NCBI GenBank assembly: GCA_002256115.1
Contig: NKIK01000004.1
Span: 124,001-188,000 of the forward strand
Origin: Burkholderiales bacterium PBB3
GTDB lineage: Bacteria; Pseudomonadota; Gammaproteobacteria; Burkholderiales; Burkholderiaceae_C
DNA length: 64,000 nucleotides
Direction: 5' to 3'
Positions 41,197 through 50,026 of this stretch are shown piece after piece. Within the stretch, counting starts at the first letter, position 1. The number at the start of each line of letters is the position of its first letter. A program made the translations under genes and the position numbers. The notes below the pieces were generated by a model, which had not been told where the DNA came from, ran no database searches, and saw only the letters and a program-made list of their open reading frames with translations.

Positions 41197-43473
41197 ATGG
41201 GTAACCTTACGAATATGTCACCGCAAGCCAACGCCTCCGGACCATCGTCCAAGGCTGCGCCGTTGACGTCTAACGCGGCGGCGGTGAATGCCGTAGCCGC
41301 TAGCTTCGCTGCGCTCACCGTCAAGCTGGACTACCTGTCCCCAGCCGATTTTGAGCAAGTCCGCCTGGCCTACCGCTATGCGGATGAAGCCCATTTGGGC
41401 CAAATGCGCAACAACGGCGAGCCCTATATCACCCACCCGATTGCAGTCGCTGCGCAGTGTGCCGAATGGAAGTTGGACGCCCAGGCCCTGATGGCCGCCC
41501 TGCTGCACGACGCAATGGAAGACTGCGGCATTACCAAAACCGAGTTGATCGAGAAGTTTGGCTCGCCGGTGGCTGAGCTGGTGGACGGGCTGACCAAGCT
41601 CGACAAGCTGCAATTCCACACCCGCGAGGAAAACCAGGCTGAGTCCTTCCGCAAAATGCTCCTGGCCATGGCCCGGGACGTGCGGGTCATTCTGATCAAA
41701 TTGGCGGATCGTTCGCACAATATGCGCACGCTGTCGGATATGCCGCGCAGCAAATGGGGCCGCATCGCCTCCGAGACCATCGAAATCTACGCGCCCATCG
41801 CCCATCGGTTGGGTTTGAACCAAACCTACCGCGAGCTGCAAGACCTGTCTTTCCGCCATCTGCGGCCCTGGCGCTACGCCATTTTGTCCAAGGCCGTGGC
41901 CAAGGCGCGTGGCCGTCGGCGCGACCTGATTCAAAAGGTGCAGAAGGAAGTAGAAGCTACGTTTGCAGCCGCCAATATGCCGGTTCGTATCGCGGGCCGT
42001 GAAAAAACTTTGTATTCCATTTACAAGAAAATGGATAGCAAAAATCTCAGTTTTGCGCAAGTTACCGACATTTACGGATTTCGTGTGCTGGTGCCCCACG
42101 TCACCGATTGCTACACCGCCCTGGGTCTATTGCACCAACTCTACAAACCGCTGCCGGGCAAATTCAAAGACCATATTGCGATTGCCAAGCTCAACGGTTA
42201 CCAGTCTTTGCACACCACCCTGGTGGGGCCTTCTAGTATCAATGTTGAATTTCAAATGCGCACCGAGGCCATGCACCTGGTAGCGGAATCTGGCGTTGCC
42301 GCGCACTGGCTCTATAAAGTGAACAAGCCCGAAGACGCTGCGGCAGACCGCTTGGGCACGAAATGGCTGCAGTCCTTGTTGGACATTCAAGATGAGACGC
42401 GCGATGCGGCCGAGTTTTGGGACCACGTCAAAGTTGACTTGTTTCCCGACGCGGTCTATGTCTTCACACCCAAGAGCCAGATCATGTCGATGCCGCGGGG
42501 TGCCACGGTGGTGGACTTTGCCTACGCCATTCACAGCAATATCGGGGATCGCACTGTTGGCGCTCGCATCAATGGCGAGGCTGTTCCCCTGCGTACAGAA
42601 CTGAGGAATGGCGATGCGGTCGAAGTCGTTACCGCCCCCGTGTCGGCCCCCAACCCGGCGTGGCTCAGCTTTGTGAGGACTGCGCGTGCGCGGTCCAAGA
42701 TTCGCCACCACTTAAAAACATTGGCCCATGCAGAATCTGAGGAGTTAGGTGCACGGCTGTTTGTTCAAGCATTACGATCCGAAGGCATCAGTAAATTCTT
42801 AGAAAATAGCGACCAATACCCTGCCATTTGGGATAAGTTGCTGCGATTTACCGGAAGTAAGAACAAGCACGAGCTTTTGACGGATATTGGCCTGGGCAAA
42901 CGAATCGCCAACATGCTGGCCAAGCGCGTGGCACAGCTGATGGCCGAAGCCGGAGAGCGCCCGGATGCATTGCTGCTCACCCGCGAAAGATTTGCAGCCC
43001 AGGAAGGCAGTGGCCATGCCTCCATCACCATCGATGGCAGCGAAAACGCATCCGTACTGTTTGCGCAATGCTGCCGCCCGATTCCTGGTGACGCCATCGT
43101 GGGCTATATGGGACGCGGCGAGGGCTTGGTGGTGCACACCCATGACTGCCAAGTGGCCAAGAAGCTCATGAATAAAGACAGCGAACGCTTCATTGGTGTG
43201 GACTGGTCAGACGAACCCGTGCGGGCTTTTGAAACTGGCGTGATCGTGACCGTTAACAACGGCAAGGGCGTTTTGGCCAAGGTGGCTGCGGCTTTGGCAG
43301 CGGCAGAAGCCGACATCGTGCACATTGATATGGGCCAAGAGGCCGCGCAAAGCGATACCGATCTGCGCTTTGTGGTGGCGGTGCGTGACACCCTGCACTT
43401 GGAGGCTGCATTACGCAATTTACGCCGCACGACAGCCGTCATTAGCGCCGTGCGCAATACCGGTACGGCTTAA
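41197..43473 (+). CDS. spoT: Bifunctional (p)ppGpp synthetase/hydrolase
   Basis: About 758 residues with four domains: HD hydrolase (ALLHDAMEDCGIT, with HD and ED intact), RelA/SpoT synthetase (TDIYGFRVLVPHVTDCYTAL, LNGYQSLHTTLVGP), TGS (VYVFTPKSQIMSMPRGATVV) and C-terminal ACT (VIVTVNNGKGVLAKVAAALA). It makes and degrades the alarmone. The ATG at 41197 is chosen because earlier in-frame sequence overlaps the rpoZ terminator; an ATG at 41215 is also possible. Position after rpoZ is typical. Confidence 0.96.
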   Translation: MGNLTNMSPQANASGPSSKAAPLTSNAAAVNAVAASFAALTVKLDYLSPADFEQVRLAYRYADEAHLGQMRNNGEPYITHPIAVAAQCAEWKLDAQALMAALLHDAMEDCGITKTELIEKFGSPVAELVDGLTKLDKLQFHTREENQAESFRKMLLAMARDVRVILIKLADRSHNMRTLSDMPRSKWGRIASETIEIYAPIAHRLGLNQTYRELQDLSFRHLRPWRYAILSKAVAKARGRRRDLIQKVQKEVEATFAAANMPVRIAGREKTLYSIYKKMDSKNLSFAQVTDIYGFRVLVPHVTDCYTALGLLHQLYKPLPGKFKDHIAIAKLNGYQSLHTTLVGPSSINVEFQMRTEAMHLVAESGVAAHWLYKVNKPEDAAADRLGTKWLQSLLDIQDETRDAAEFWDHVKVDLFPDAVYVFTPKSQIMSMPRGATVVDFAYAIHSNIGDRTVGARINGEAVPLRTELRNGDAVEVVTAPVSAPNPAWLSFVRTARARSKIRHHLKTLAHAESEELGARLFVQALRSEGISKFLENSDQYPAIWDKLLRFTGSKNKHELLTDIGLGKRIANMLAKRVAQLMAEAGERPDALLLTRERFAAQEGSGHASITIDGSENASVLFAQCCRPIPGDAIVGYMGRGEGLVVHTHDCQVAKKLMNKDSERFIGVDWSDEPVRAFETGVIVTVNNGKGVLAKVAAALAAAEADIVHIDMGQEAAQSDTDLRFVVAVRDTLHLEAALRNLRRTTAVISAVRNTGTA

Positions 43474-43476
43474 GCC

Positions 43477-44046
43477 CTACTCTGCTTTAGGCTTGTTCGG
43501 TGCCGGATAGCGCACCTTCAGCACTTCAATATCGCCCACCCGGTCGGGCATCACGAGTTTGAGCTCATCGCCTTCGCGCGCTTTGAGCAGGGTACGAGCG
43601 ATGGGCGAGATCCAGCTCACTTCTCCCGCAGCGCTATTGGATTCATCAATGCCCTTGATGGTGACAGTGCGCTCCACATCCTGGTCATCCACATAGGTGA
43701 CGGTGGCGCCAAAGAAAATCTGGTCACTGCCAAAATGCACCGCTGGGTCACTGACTTCGGCGATCTCCAAACGCTTGGTCAAAAAACGAATGCGACGGTC
43801 AATTTCGCGCAGGCGTTTTTTGCCATAGATGTAGTCGCCGTTCTCGGAGCGGTCGCCATTGCTGGCCGCCCAGTGCACGGCCTCCACCACCTTGGGACGC
43901 TCGTTGTCGATCAGATCCAGTAGCTCATCCCGCAGTGTGGCATAGCCTAGGGGGGTGATGTAGTTTTTGCCCCCGGCTGGCAATGCAGGCAGTTGCAGCT
44001 CGTCATCGTCGTCTGCATCGGACTCTTTGGTGAAAGCCTTACTCAT
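43477..44046 (-). CDS. greB: Transcription elongation factor GreB
   Basis: A 189-residue Gre factor: N-terminal coiled coil (YITPLGYATLRDELLDLIDN, ENGDYIYGKKRLREIDRRIR with the acidic tip) and C-terminal FKBP-like domain ending in VGDIEVLKVRYPAP. The long basic region of the coiled coil distinguishes GreB from GreA. The start at 44046 removes a spurious extension. It rescues backtracked polymerase. It is convergent with spoT. Confidence 0.95.
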   Translation of the reverse strand: MSKAFTKESDADDDDELQLPALPAGGKNYITPLGYATLRDELLDLIDNERPKVVEAVHWAASNGDRSENGDYIYGKKRLREIDRRIRFLTKRLEIAEVSDPAVHFGSDQIFFGATVTYVDDQDVERTVTIKGIDESNSAAGEVSWISPIARTLLKAREGDELKLVMPDRVGDIEVLKVRYPAPNKPKAE

Positions 44047-44088
44047 GGAGTGATCCGTTAACAGGGAAAGCAGGTGCGGAATAAGAAA

Positions 44089-44119
44089 AAGGTCTGCAAC
44101 CTTTCGATTGCAGACCTTC
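44089..44119 (-). terminator. Terminator of the former tRNA-Arg transcript
   Basis: AAGGTCTGCAA and TTGCAGACCTT form an 11-bp stem; read on the minus strand it is followed by TTTTTCTTATT. It is a Rho-independent terminator directly behind the tRNA-Arg 3' fragment, showing that this is the native 3' flank. Confidence 0.85.
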
Positions 44120-44125
44120 ACTTTT

Positions 44126-44170
44126 TGGTGCGGCTGGCAGGAATTGAACCCACGACCCCTTGGTTCGTAG
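44126..44170 (-). pseudogene. 3' fragment of tRNA-Arg(ACG), probable attachment-site scar
   Basis: On the minus strand: CTACGAACCAAGGGGTCGTG, then GGTTCAATTCCTGCC and AGCCGCACCA, i.e. the anticodon loop (ACG), T-arm, acceptor 3' strand and CCA of tRNA-Arg. The matching 5' half does not follow; sequence beyond is unrelated. Integrases commonly use the tRNA 3' half as attB, so this is read as the displaced end of an integrated element. Confidence 0.82.
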
Positions 44171-44282
44171 TTTTCCAGTCGCTTTTAAGTTGTTGACTTG
44201 CAAAGGGGCGGTGCCGTTCGTCGCCAGTGATTGTGCACTGTATTGCGCTGAAATTTGAGGGCTATTACCCCAAATTCCCTCC

Positions 44283-44678
44283 TCAGCTTGTGCGATCCCA
44301 CAATGTCGGCATATTCACGTGTGGTTGAAAACAATCGACGCAAACCATGGGCGAGCCAAGACCGCCCAAAACAATTGCAAAGATCGAGCCCGCCACCGGT
44401 GCTTTGACGGCTTGCGCGGCTTCGAGCACTCGGAAACGGTACCCCAGTCCCTCCACTTCAAGCTGCTCAAGTTTTGCAACTTCCGTGTTATCGACTTTCA
44501 AAATCCAATTGCCCGTCTCTTCCTTCCACAACTTGAACTCTCGCCGCTCTGAATATCCTGTCAGTTGGTCTGTGAACGTTGGCCGTTTGGAATAGTGAAC
44601 ACTCCAAACAAAATAGGCACCGGAGACTATCACGGCCGCCGCGATTAAAACCTCAATGCGGCGCTCTAAAAAGTTCAT
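44283..44678 (-). CDS. Hypothetical single-pass membrane protein
   Basis: A 131-residue protein with a short N-terminal membrane helix (RRIEVLIAAAVIVSGAYFVW) and a soluble C-terminal domain ending in a CxxC-like MVCVDCFQPH. The start at 44678 follows an AAGGAAATTC ribosome-binding site. It lies in AT-richer DNA next to the tRNA-Arg scar, so it is probably cargo of the integrated element. No family recognised. Confidence 0.55.
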   Translation of the reverse strand: MNFLERRIEVLIAAAVIVSGAYFVWSVHYSKRPTFTDQLTGYSERREFKLWKEETGNWILKVDNTEVAKLEQLEVEGLGYRFRVLEAAQAVKAPVAGSIFAIVLGGLGSPMVCVDCFQPHVNMPTLWDRTS

Positions 44679-44897
44679 TTGAATTTCCTTTGCTATGTAC
44701 GAAGAAATGAAACCACCAACCCATTGCTTGGACGCTGGTAATCGTAGAAGGCTCGCGGTCAAGTCATGCCCTCACCGTGTACATGTCTGCACGACAACTG
44801 ACGTATGCGATGGCCGGAGCGCTCAAATGCTATCTGGGATAGCACGTGGCTTGGTGACCAACGCCTAGTTGAGTTCACAGCATTGCATAGAGCGACT

Positions 44898-45581
44898 TCA
44901 ATCGTCAAAGGTCTTATCTCTTTCGTCCGTACTGGCTACGGGTGCACAGCGATTGCCAGCATTTTCAAGCTCCACCCAACAAATTTCCAACATCCCATGA
45001 ATCCCGTCAAGCTTGAAATCCCAGCTTGTAGACAGTGCCTTGAAAGCTATTTGAGGATAGACCCCATTTCGGAAGTGAAGTTCATATTTCCCCAAGTCAT
45101 CGGTCAAAACCTTCAACAAACTGACGATTCGCGATAGTCTGTGCGCTGCCCGCCGCGGCAGCGGGACTATAGCGAGCAGATCGGAGTCGGAAATGGTAGA
45201 AAGCACCTCAATCGCATCTTTAAGGTTCCTGTTTACCTGAGCAAGAATTCTCGCCGGATGCACGTCCTCGTCCTTCAGCAGCAAAGAGGCTATTGCTATG
45301 GACCGAACAGGCGACTCCAACATCGGCCCAATTTTGGCCGCTACTAGTTCAGCTCTGGCAAGATCATCTCGCAGACTTTTCCGCATCGGGTATCCGGCAA
45401 TGAAGAATGCAGCAACTATTGCGCCAATGCCGCCAATTGCCTGAAGCCAAGCAGCAGTCGTAACACCATTCGGCCCGTATATCCAGGCCCATGTTCCCGT
45501 TGCACTGATCGCGACCGTGCCGAATATCACCAAAATTACCATGGCTTCCAGAATGCCAGCCCAAGTCCGTTCTTCGTTCAT
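44898..45581 (-). CDS. Hypothetical membrane protein
   Basis: A 227-residue protein with two N-terminal membrane helices (AMVILVIFGTVAISATGTWA and LQAIGGIGAIVAAFFIAGY) and a ~150-residue cytoplasmic helical domain. The start at 45581 has a strong AAGGGGAGGG ribosome-binding site. Two-helix proteins with a cytoplasmic tail occur as effectors in some defence systems, but nothing here identifies one. Lies within the integrated-element remnant. Confidence 0.55.
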   Translation of the reverse strand: MNEERTWAGILEAMVILVIFGTVAISATGTWAWIYGPNGVTTAAWLQAIGGIGAIVAAFFIAGYPMRKSLRDDLARAELVAAKIGPMLESPVRSIAIASLLLKDEDVHPARILAQVNRNLKDAIEVLSTISDSDLLAIVPLPRRAAHRLSRIVSLLKVLTDDLGKYELHFRNGVYPQIAFKALSTSWDFKLDGIHGMLEICWVELENAGNRCAPVASTDERDKTFDD

Positions 45582-45639
45582 CGCACCCTCCCCTTTCAGT
45601 TGTTGTTCACTCGACATCTTAATTTCAAGGCGGTTCAGA

Positions 45640-45871
45640 CATAGCCACCAAACGCAGCCTGACGCGGCAGGAAGCCATGGGAAATGTGGGCGTGAAGCGC
45701 CGCACCTTTGACGAAGTGAGGCGGTCGTAGCTGGTGTCCACGCGCCAGGGCGCGTGCTTGGTGTTCGACCGGCTGGATTTGGACCGAATGTTCGACCAGT
45801 TCAAGCTGGAGACCAGCGGCCAAACCAAACGCGGCCAGCGATTCGACAGGCCCGACGCTTGCTGCGCACAA
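45640..45871 (+). pseudogene. Excisionase/HTH remnant
   Basis: Fragments LTRQEAMGNVGVKRRTFDEV, then a stop, then CLVFDRLDLDRMFDQFK in a related frame match small helix-turn-helix/excisionase-like proteins next to phage-type integrases in this family (from memory). In-frame stops show decay. Confidence 0.5.
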
Positions 45872-45915
45872 TGACCACCGGGACGAACGACCCGGCCAAA
45901 CCAAGGGAGTAAATG

Positions 45916-46166
45916 TATGGGCCAAAACACACGGTGAATCTACCGCGAGAAAACGGGCTCTGGCAAGTCGGCAAGTGAAAATGGCCCGCTCGATTTCGTC
46001 AGCACGGTTTCCTGAGTTATGACGAAGCGGAATACCGGCTGATCAAGCAGCTGGGGACAAGCGCGAGGCCGTGGCGCAAGGCGAGCGCACCACTTACACG
46101 TTTGACCAGGCCGCGGGCCACTACGTCAGCCTGCACACGGACAAGGCGTCCATTGAGACCGAGAAA
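45916..46166 (+). pseudogene. Tyrosine integrase N-terminal remnant, cut by the IS element
   Basis: Reading frames with RENGLWQVGK, RFRQHGFLSYDEAEYRLIKQ, then after a frameshift REAVAQGERTTYTFDQAA and YVSLHTDKASIETEK resemble the N-terminal DNA-binding region of phage-type integrases. It breaks off exactly where the IS200-type element begins; the catalytic domain is missing. Confidence 0.6.
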
Positions 46167-46168
46167 TA

Positions 46169-46828
46169 ACCATCCCCCGGCAAAGCCGGGGGTTTTCAAT
46201 ATTGTGAACCGCTCAAAGCGGCTATACGGGGTCGCTAACGCGGCCCCAACTCTTGGTGCCACCGACTCGGTGGCCGTCTATCTCCACAGCCCAAGCTGTT
46301 CGAGTCGCTCATCCTCTCTCTCCTGATTGCGGATGTAGTTCCGAATCACCTCCTCGTCTCGCCCCACGATGGAGACAAAGTACCCCCGCGCCCAGGAGCT
46401 TTGCCCCGTGAAATTTCTCTTTCTCTCCCCATACACCCGAGCTAGGTGTATCGCGCTTTTCCCCTTGATGTAACCCACCACGTTGGACACCGCATACTTC
46501 GGCGGTATCGAGATCATCATGTGGACGTGGTCGGCCATCAAATGCCCTTCCTCTATCTGGCTCTCCTTGTGCTGGGCCAGTCCCCGAAATACCTCTCCGA
46601 GGTGCACTCTCAATTGTCCGTACAGTACTTTCCTTCGACCCTTCGGTATGAACACTACGTGGTACTTGCAGTCCCACTTCGTGTGGTTTAGGCTTTCTAT
46701 CTTGTCCATCGCGTCTTTTCCTTTCGTTTGCTTGGCGGCTCACGATTGGAAGTTTCTGCGATGGACACCCATACCAACGCAAATGTCAAACTTCTACTGT
46801 CACCCCTGCACAGCCGGGGGATTACCTA
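46169..46828 (-). mobile_element. IS200-type insertion sequence
   Basis: Contains one Y1 transposase gene flanked by subterminal hairpins: CCCCCGGC-AAA-GCCGGGGG (46171-46190) and CCCCTGCACAGCCGGGG (46801-46820). No terminal inverted repeats and no target duplication, as expected for IS200. Boundaries are approximate. It separates an integrase remnant from a 5'-truncated oxygenase gene. Confidence 0.8.
46278..46709 (-). CDS. tnpA: IS200-type Y1 transposase
   Basis: A 143-residue single-domain HUH transposase: KWDCKYHVVFIPKGRRKVLY, the HUH pair in MADHVHMMISIPPKY, and the catalytic Tyr in NYIRNQERED. Full length for the family, no stops, so the element may still be active. It catalyses single-strand peel-and-paste transposition. 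Confidence 0.93.
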   Translation of the reverse strand: MDKIESLNHTKWDCKYHVVFIPKGRRKVLYGQLRVHLGEVFRGLAQHKESQIEEGHLMADHVHMMISIPPKYAVSNVVGYIKGKSAIHLARVYGERKRNFTGQSSWARGYFVSIVGRDEEVIRNYIRNQEREDERLEQLGLWR

Positions 46829-47263
46829 TTGGATTTACCCCCAGTGATTGAAGACCTGGAGGTGCGCTATGCGGCACTCAGAGGGCTCACGCAAGGTGTG
46901 GCCGGGCTGATTCGGGACTATGGGCGTGAGCTGGGTTTTGACAACGTCAGCATGACCAACTCGTGGTGCAACGTGCAATACCCCGGCAGTGTTTTGAAGC
47001 ACCACGTGCACCCCAACTCCAAAGTGTCGGCGGCCTTCTACATCCACGCGGATGACAAGAGCAGCAAGCTGTATTTGGAGAACCCCAACAGCTTTCTCAA
47101 CTTCATCCGGCCCGACCACTACACCGAGAGCATGTTTGAGTTTGCCAAGTTCAATCCTGTGCCAGGGGACTTGATCTTGTTCCCCTCGTGGATCAAGCAC
47201 GGCTCTGGTTTTGAAGCCAACCAGTCGGATCACCGGATTGTTATCAGCGTCAATGCTAGCTGA
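46829..47263 (+). pseudogene. 2OG-Fe(II) oxygenase-like protein, 5' end lost to the IS element
   Basis: The frame begins at the IS edge with a TTG rather than a proper start; no ribosome-binding site precedes it. The remaining ~144 residues hold the iron-binding half of a 2OG-Fe(II) oxygenase of the type I know as TIGR02466: HHVHPNSKVSAAFYIHADD, and PGDLILFPSWIKHGSGFEAN with the distal His and Arg in DHRIVI. About 60 N-terminal residues appear missing. It may be non-expressed. Confidence 0.7.
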
Positions 47264-47271
47264 CAATTAAG

Positions 47272-47330
47272 CATCAAACAGGCCGTTCAGGCCGTGGATA
47301 GTGCGGGAGCAGCTCCTAATTCAATAGCGT
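47272..47330 (+). repeat. ~58-nt dispersed repeat
   Basis: CATCAAACAGGCCGTTCAGG, CCGTGGATAGTGCGGGAGCA, GCTCCTAATTCAATAGCG: an intergenic copy between the oxygenase remnant and the acyl-CoA ligase gene. Confidence 0.92.
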
Positions 47331-47461
47331 ACCCGTTTGTTTTTCTAACGATTGGCAATCCTGCAGGCGACAGCTCCGCGCGCCCTGCGCCCTTAGACTG
47401 ATTCAAAGCACCCACCGCATCCCCAATGCCGGGTGCCATGTCTAACCAGGATTGCCCACCC

Positions 47462-49021
47462 ATGATCGACCTGCTCTCGTCCGAATTCGGCACTATCACC
47501 GAAGCCATTCGCGCCCACGCCGCGCAGGACCCGCAGCGCCGCGCGCTGATAGAGGGCGACCGCGTGATGGACTACGCCGCGCTGGACACGCTGATGGACC
47601 GGGTGGCCAGCACACTGCAGCAGGCTGGCATCGGCCCGGGCGACGCCATCGCCATCTGCGCCACCATGTCCATCGAATACGCCGCAGTGTTTCTGGGTGC
47701 GCTGCGCGCCGGTGTGGTGGTGGCACCACTGGCCCCGGGCTCGGCGCCCAGCAGCCTGGCGCGCATGGTGGCAGATGCCAGCGCGCGGCTGGTGTTTACC
47801 GATGCGGCTTGCATTGACGTGGTGGGCTCCGCGGACTCCAGCGGTGCCGTGCCGCGCATTGCGCTGGATGGGTCCGCCACCGCAGGCCAGGCGCTGCACG
47901 CATGGCTGCTGCCACCGGGCAAGAGACCAAAGCCCGTGGCCGTGGAAGCCGCTTGGCCGTTCAACATCATCTATTCGTCTGGCACCACGGGCGAGCCCAA
48001 GGGCATCGTGCAATCGCACGGCATGCGCTGGGCGCACGTGTGCCGCGTCGGCGTGTACCAGTACGGGCCGCAGACCGTCACCGTGCTGTCCACGCCGCTG
48101 TACTCCAACACCACGCTGGTCGTCTTCTTCCCCACGCTGGCCTTTGGCGGCACGGTGGTGCTGATGCCCAAATTTGACGCTGCAGGCTACCTGCAACTGG
48201 CCCAAACCCACCGCGCCACCCACACCATGCTGGTGCCGGTGCAATACCAGCGGCTGATGGCGCGGCCCGACTTTGACGCGCACGACCTCTCCAGTTTCGT
48301 ACTCAAGTTTTCTACCAGCGCGCCCTTCAACGCGGCCATCAAGGCCGACGTGCTCAAGCGCTGGCCTGGCGGGTTGATCGAGTTTTATGGCATGACCGAA
48401 GGCGGCGGCACCTGCATCCTGGAGGCGCACCTGCACCCCACCAAGCTGCACACCGTGGGCCGCGCAGCCGAAGGGCACGATATCCGCCTGATCGACGAGG
48501 ACGGACACGAGTTGCCTGAAGGCGAAGTGGGTGAAGTGGTAGGCCACTCGGGCGGCATGATGATCGGTTACCACCGCCAGCCCGACAAAACGCGCGAGGC
48601 CGAATGGTTTGATGCAGCTGGCAAACGCTTTATCCGCACCGGCGATGTGGGGCGCTTTGATGCCGATGGCTTTTTGACGCTGATGGACCGCAAGAAAGAC
48701 ATGGTCATCTCGGGCGGCTTCAACGTCTACCCCAGCGACCTGGAAGCCGTGCTGCGCGAACACCCCGCCGTGCTGGAGGTCACCGTGGTCGGCGTGCCGT
48801 CAGAGCAGTGGGGCGAAACGCCGGTGGCGTTTGTGGTGACCCAGCCTGGCGCATCTGCCAGCGCGGAGGAGCTGATGCAGTTTGTGAACCGCCAAGTGGG
48901 CAAGACGCAGCGTGTAACTGCGCTGCGGTTTTTGGATGAGCTACCGCGCAGTGCGATTGGGAAGGTGCAGAAGTTGGTGCTGCGGGAGCGGTTTTCGGCT
49001 GTAGATTCAAATGCAATTTAG
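47462..49021 (+). CDS. AMP-dependent acyl-CoA synthetase/ligase
   Basis: A 519-residue adenylate-forming enzyme with the A3 motif YSSGTTGEPKG, the FYGMTEGGG A5 motif, GDVGRFDADGFLTLMDRKKD (A7-A8) and the final catalytic Lys in LPRSAIGKVQKLVL. It activates a carboxylic acid to acyl-AMP and acyl-CoA; chain-length preference is unknown. The ATG at 47462 is preferred over an earlier start at 47426. No pathway partners are adjacent. Confidence 0.93.
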   Translation: MIDLLSSEFGTITEAIRAHAAQDPQRRALIEGDRVMDYAALDTLMDRVASTLQQAGIGPGDAIAICATMSIEYAAVFLGALRAGVVVAPLAPGSAPSSLARMVADASARLVFTDAACIDVVGSADSSGAVPRIALDGSATAGQALHAWLLPPGKRPKPVAVEAAWPFNIIYSSGTTGEPKGIVQSHGMRWAHVCRVGVYQYGPQTVTVLSTPLYSNTTLVVFFPTLAFGGTVVLMPKFDAAGYLQLAQTHRATHTMLVPVQYQRLMARPDFDAHDLSSFVLKFSTSAPFNAAIKADVLKRWPGGLIEFYGMTEGGGTCILEAHLHPTKLHTVGRAAEGHDIRLIDEDGHELPEGEVGEVVGHSGGMMIGYHRQPDKTREAEWFDAAGKRFIRTGDVGRFDADGFLTLMDRKKDMVISGGFNVYPSDLEAVLREHPAVLEVTVVGVPSEQWGETPVAFVVTQPGASASAEELMQFVNRQVGKTQRVTALRFLDELPRSAIGKVQKLVLRERFSAVDSNAI

Positions 49022-49079
49022 GAGAAATAGGCCTTTCAGGCCGTGGATAGTGCGGGAGCAGCTCCTAAGTTTGTAGCAA
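49022..49079 (+). repeat. ~58-nt dispersed repeat
   Basis: GAGAAATAGGCCTTTCAGGC, CGTGGATAGTGCGGGAGCAG, CTCCTAAGTTTGTAGCAA, starting at the stop of the acyl-CoA ligase gene. Confidence 0.92.
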
Positions 49080-49169
49080 CTACGCTCCCAATAAGAAATG
49101 CTTCCCTTGCATATTTGCATGCATTGCATTCAAATCTACAATAACGACATTCATCGCAAGGAGGCCACC

Positions 49170-49406
49170 ATGGGCATGCTTACCGTTAGAAATCTGGACG
49201 ATGCCGTCAAAGCCAAGCTTCGCATACAGGCCGCGGAGCACGGCTGGGCCATGGAAGAAGAGGTGCGCCGCATCCTGACACGCGCGACGCTGGGCACCCC
49301 GGGTACCGAGGAGCCGCTGGGCAGCCGCATCCACGCGCGGTTCAAATCGCTGGGCGGCGTTGATGTACCTGGCCGCAGCCTGCCCCGCACACCACCCAAG
49401 TTTTGA
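49170..49406 (+). CDS. FitA-type antitoxin (ribbon-helix-helix)
   Basis: A 78-residue protein starting MGMLTVRNLDDAVKAKLRIQ (Arc/MetJ-like ribbon-helix-helix) with RRILTRATLG and a basic/hydrophobic tail ending PPKF. AAGGAGG lies 6 nt before the ATG. Pairs with the PIN toxin that starts 12 nt after its stop. Confidence 0.9.
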   Translation: MGMLTVRNLDDAVKAKLRIQAAEHGWAMEEEVRRILTRATLGTPGTEEPLGSRIHARFKSLGGVDVPGRSLPRTPPKF

Positions 49407-49417
49407 GGTTGGCCCGC

Positions 49418-49852
49418 ATGGTCGTGCTTGATACCAACGTCTTATCCGAACTGATGCGCGCCAGCCCCAATGCCGCGGTGCTGACATGGATCAATGGCCA
49501 ACCCGACCATCACTTGTTTGTCAGCGCCATCATCCGTGCAGAGATCGAGCTGGGCATCGCGCTGCTACCCGCCAGCAAACGCAAAACCCAACTTGCCGCC
49601 CAAGCCCAAGCAATGTTTGAAGAAGACTTTGCGGAGCGGTGCTTGCCGTTTGATGAAGCCTGCGCGCCCCTCTACGCCACCTTGGTGGCACAACGCACCC
49701 GCAATGGCCGCCCCATCTCGGTAGAAGACGCGCAGATCGCGGCCATCTGCTTGCGCCACAGCAAAACGCTGGTGACGCGCAATACGGCTGATTTTGATGA
49801 GATACCGGGGTTGGCGGTGGTGAATCCTTTTGTTGCAGCCCAGGCCGACTAG
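49418..49852 (+). CDS. FitB/VapC-type PIN RNase toxin
   Basis: A 144-residue PIN-domain protein: VVLDTNVLSELMRASPNAAV (first Asp), ISVEDAQIAAICLRHSKTLV and VTRNTADFDEIPGLAVVNPF (remaining acidic sites). The T-N-V-L-S-E-L-M start is the FitB-type hallmark. The ATG at 49418 is chosen; a TTG at 49403 overlapping the antitoxin stop is possible. RNase activity is expected. Confidence 0.92.
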   Translation: MVVLDTNVLSELMRASPNAAVLTWINGQPDHHLFVSAIIRAEIELGIALLPASKRKTQLAAQAQAMFEEDFAERCLPFDEACAPLYATLVAQRTRNGRPISVEDAQIAAICLRHSKTLVTRNTADFDEIPGLAVVNPFVAAQAD

Positions 49853-49956
49853 CCATATAGAAAAGTGCAATTTGTAGACGTATTGAGGCTTAGATGTATA
49901 GAAAAGTTGATTTTTTATACATTGATACTTGGATATGGATTGAAAGCGAAATTTAG

Positions 49957-50015
49957 GCATCAAATCGGCCTTTTAGGCCGTGGATAGTGCGGGAGCAGCT
50001 ACTCTTTTTGTAGCA
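49957..50015 (+). repeat. ~58-nt dispersed repeat
   Basis: GGCATCAAATCGGCCTTTTA, GGCCGTGGATAGTGCGGGAG, CAGCTACTCTTTTTGTAGCA; a diverged copy in an AT-rich gap after the PIN gene. Confidence 0.9.
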
Positions 50016-50026
50016 GTCTGAAATTA

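Noticed and set aside
44126..44170. A complete tRNA-Arg gene
   Set aside because: Only the anticodon loop to CCA is present; no D-arm, no 5' acceptor strand and no 5' anticodon-stem strand precede it.
47393..48763. 456-residue open frame on the minus strand opposite the acyl-CoA ligase gene
   Set aside because: It is a shadow of a GC-rich gene. The plus strand has all AMP-binding motifs; the minus frame is rich in His/Gln/Arg with no domain.
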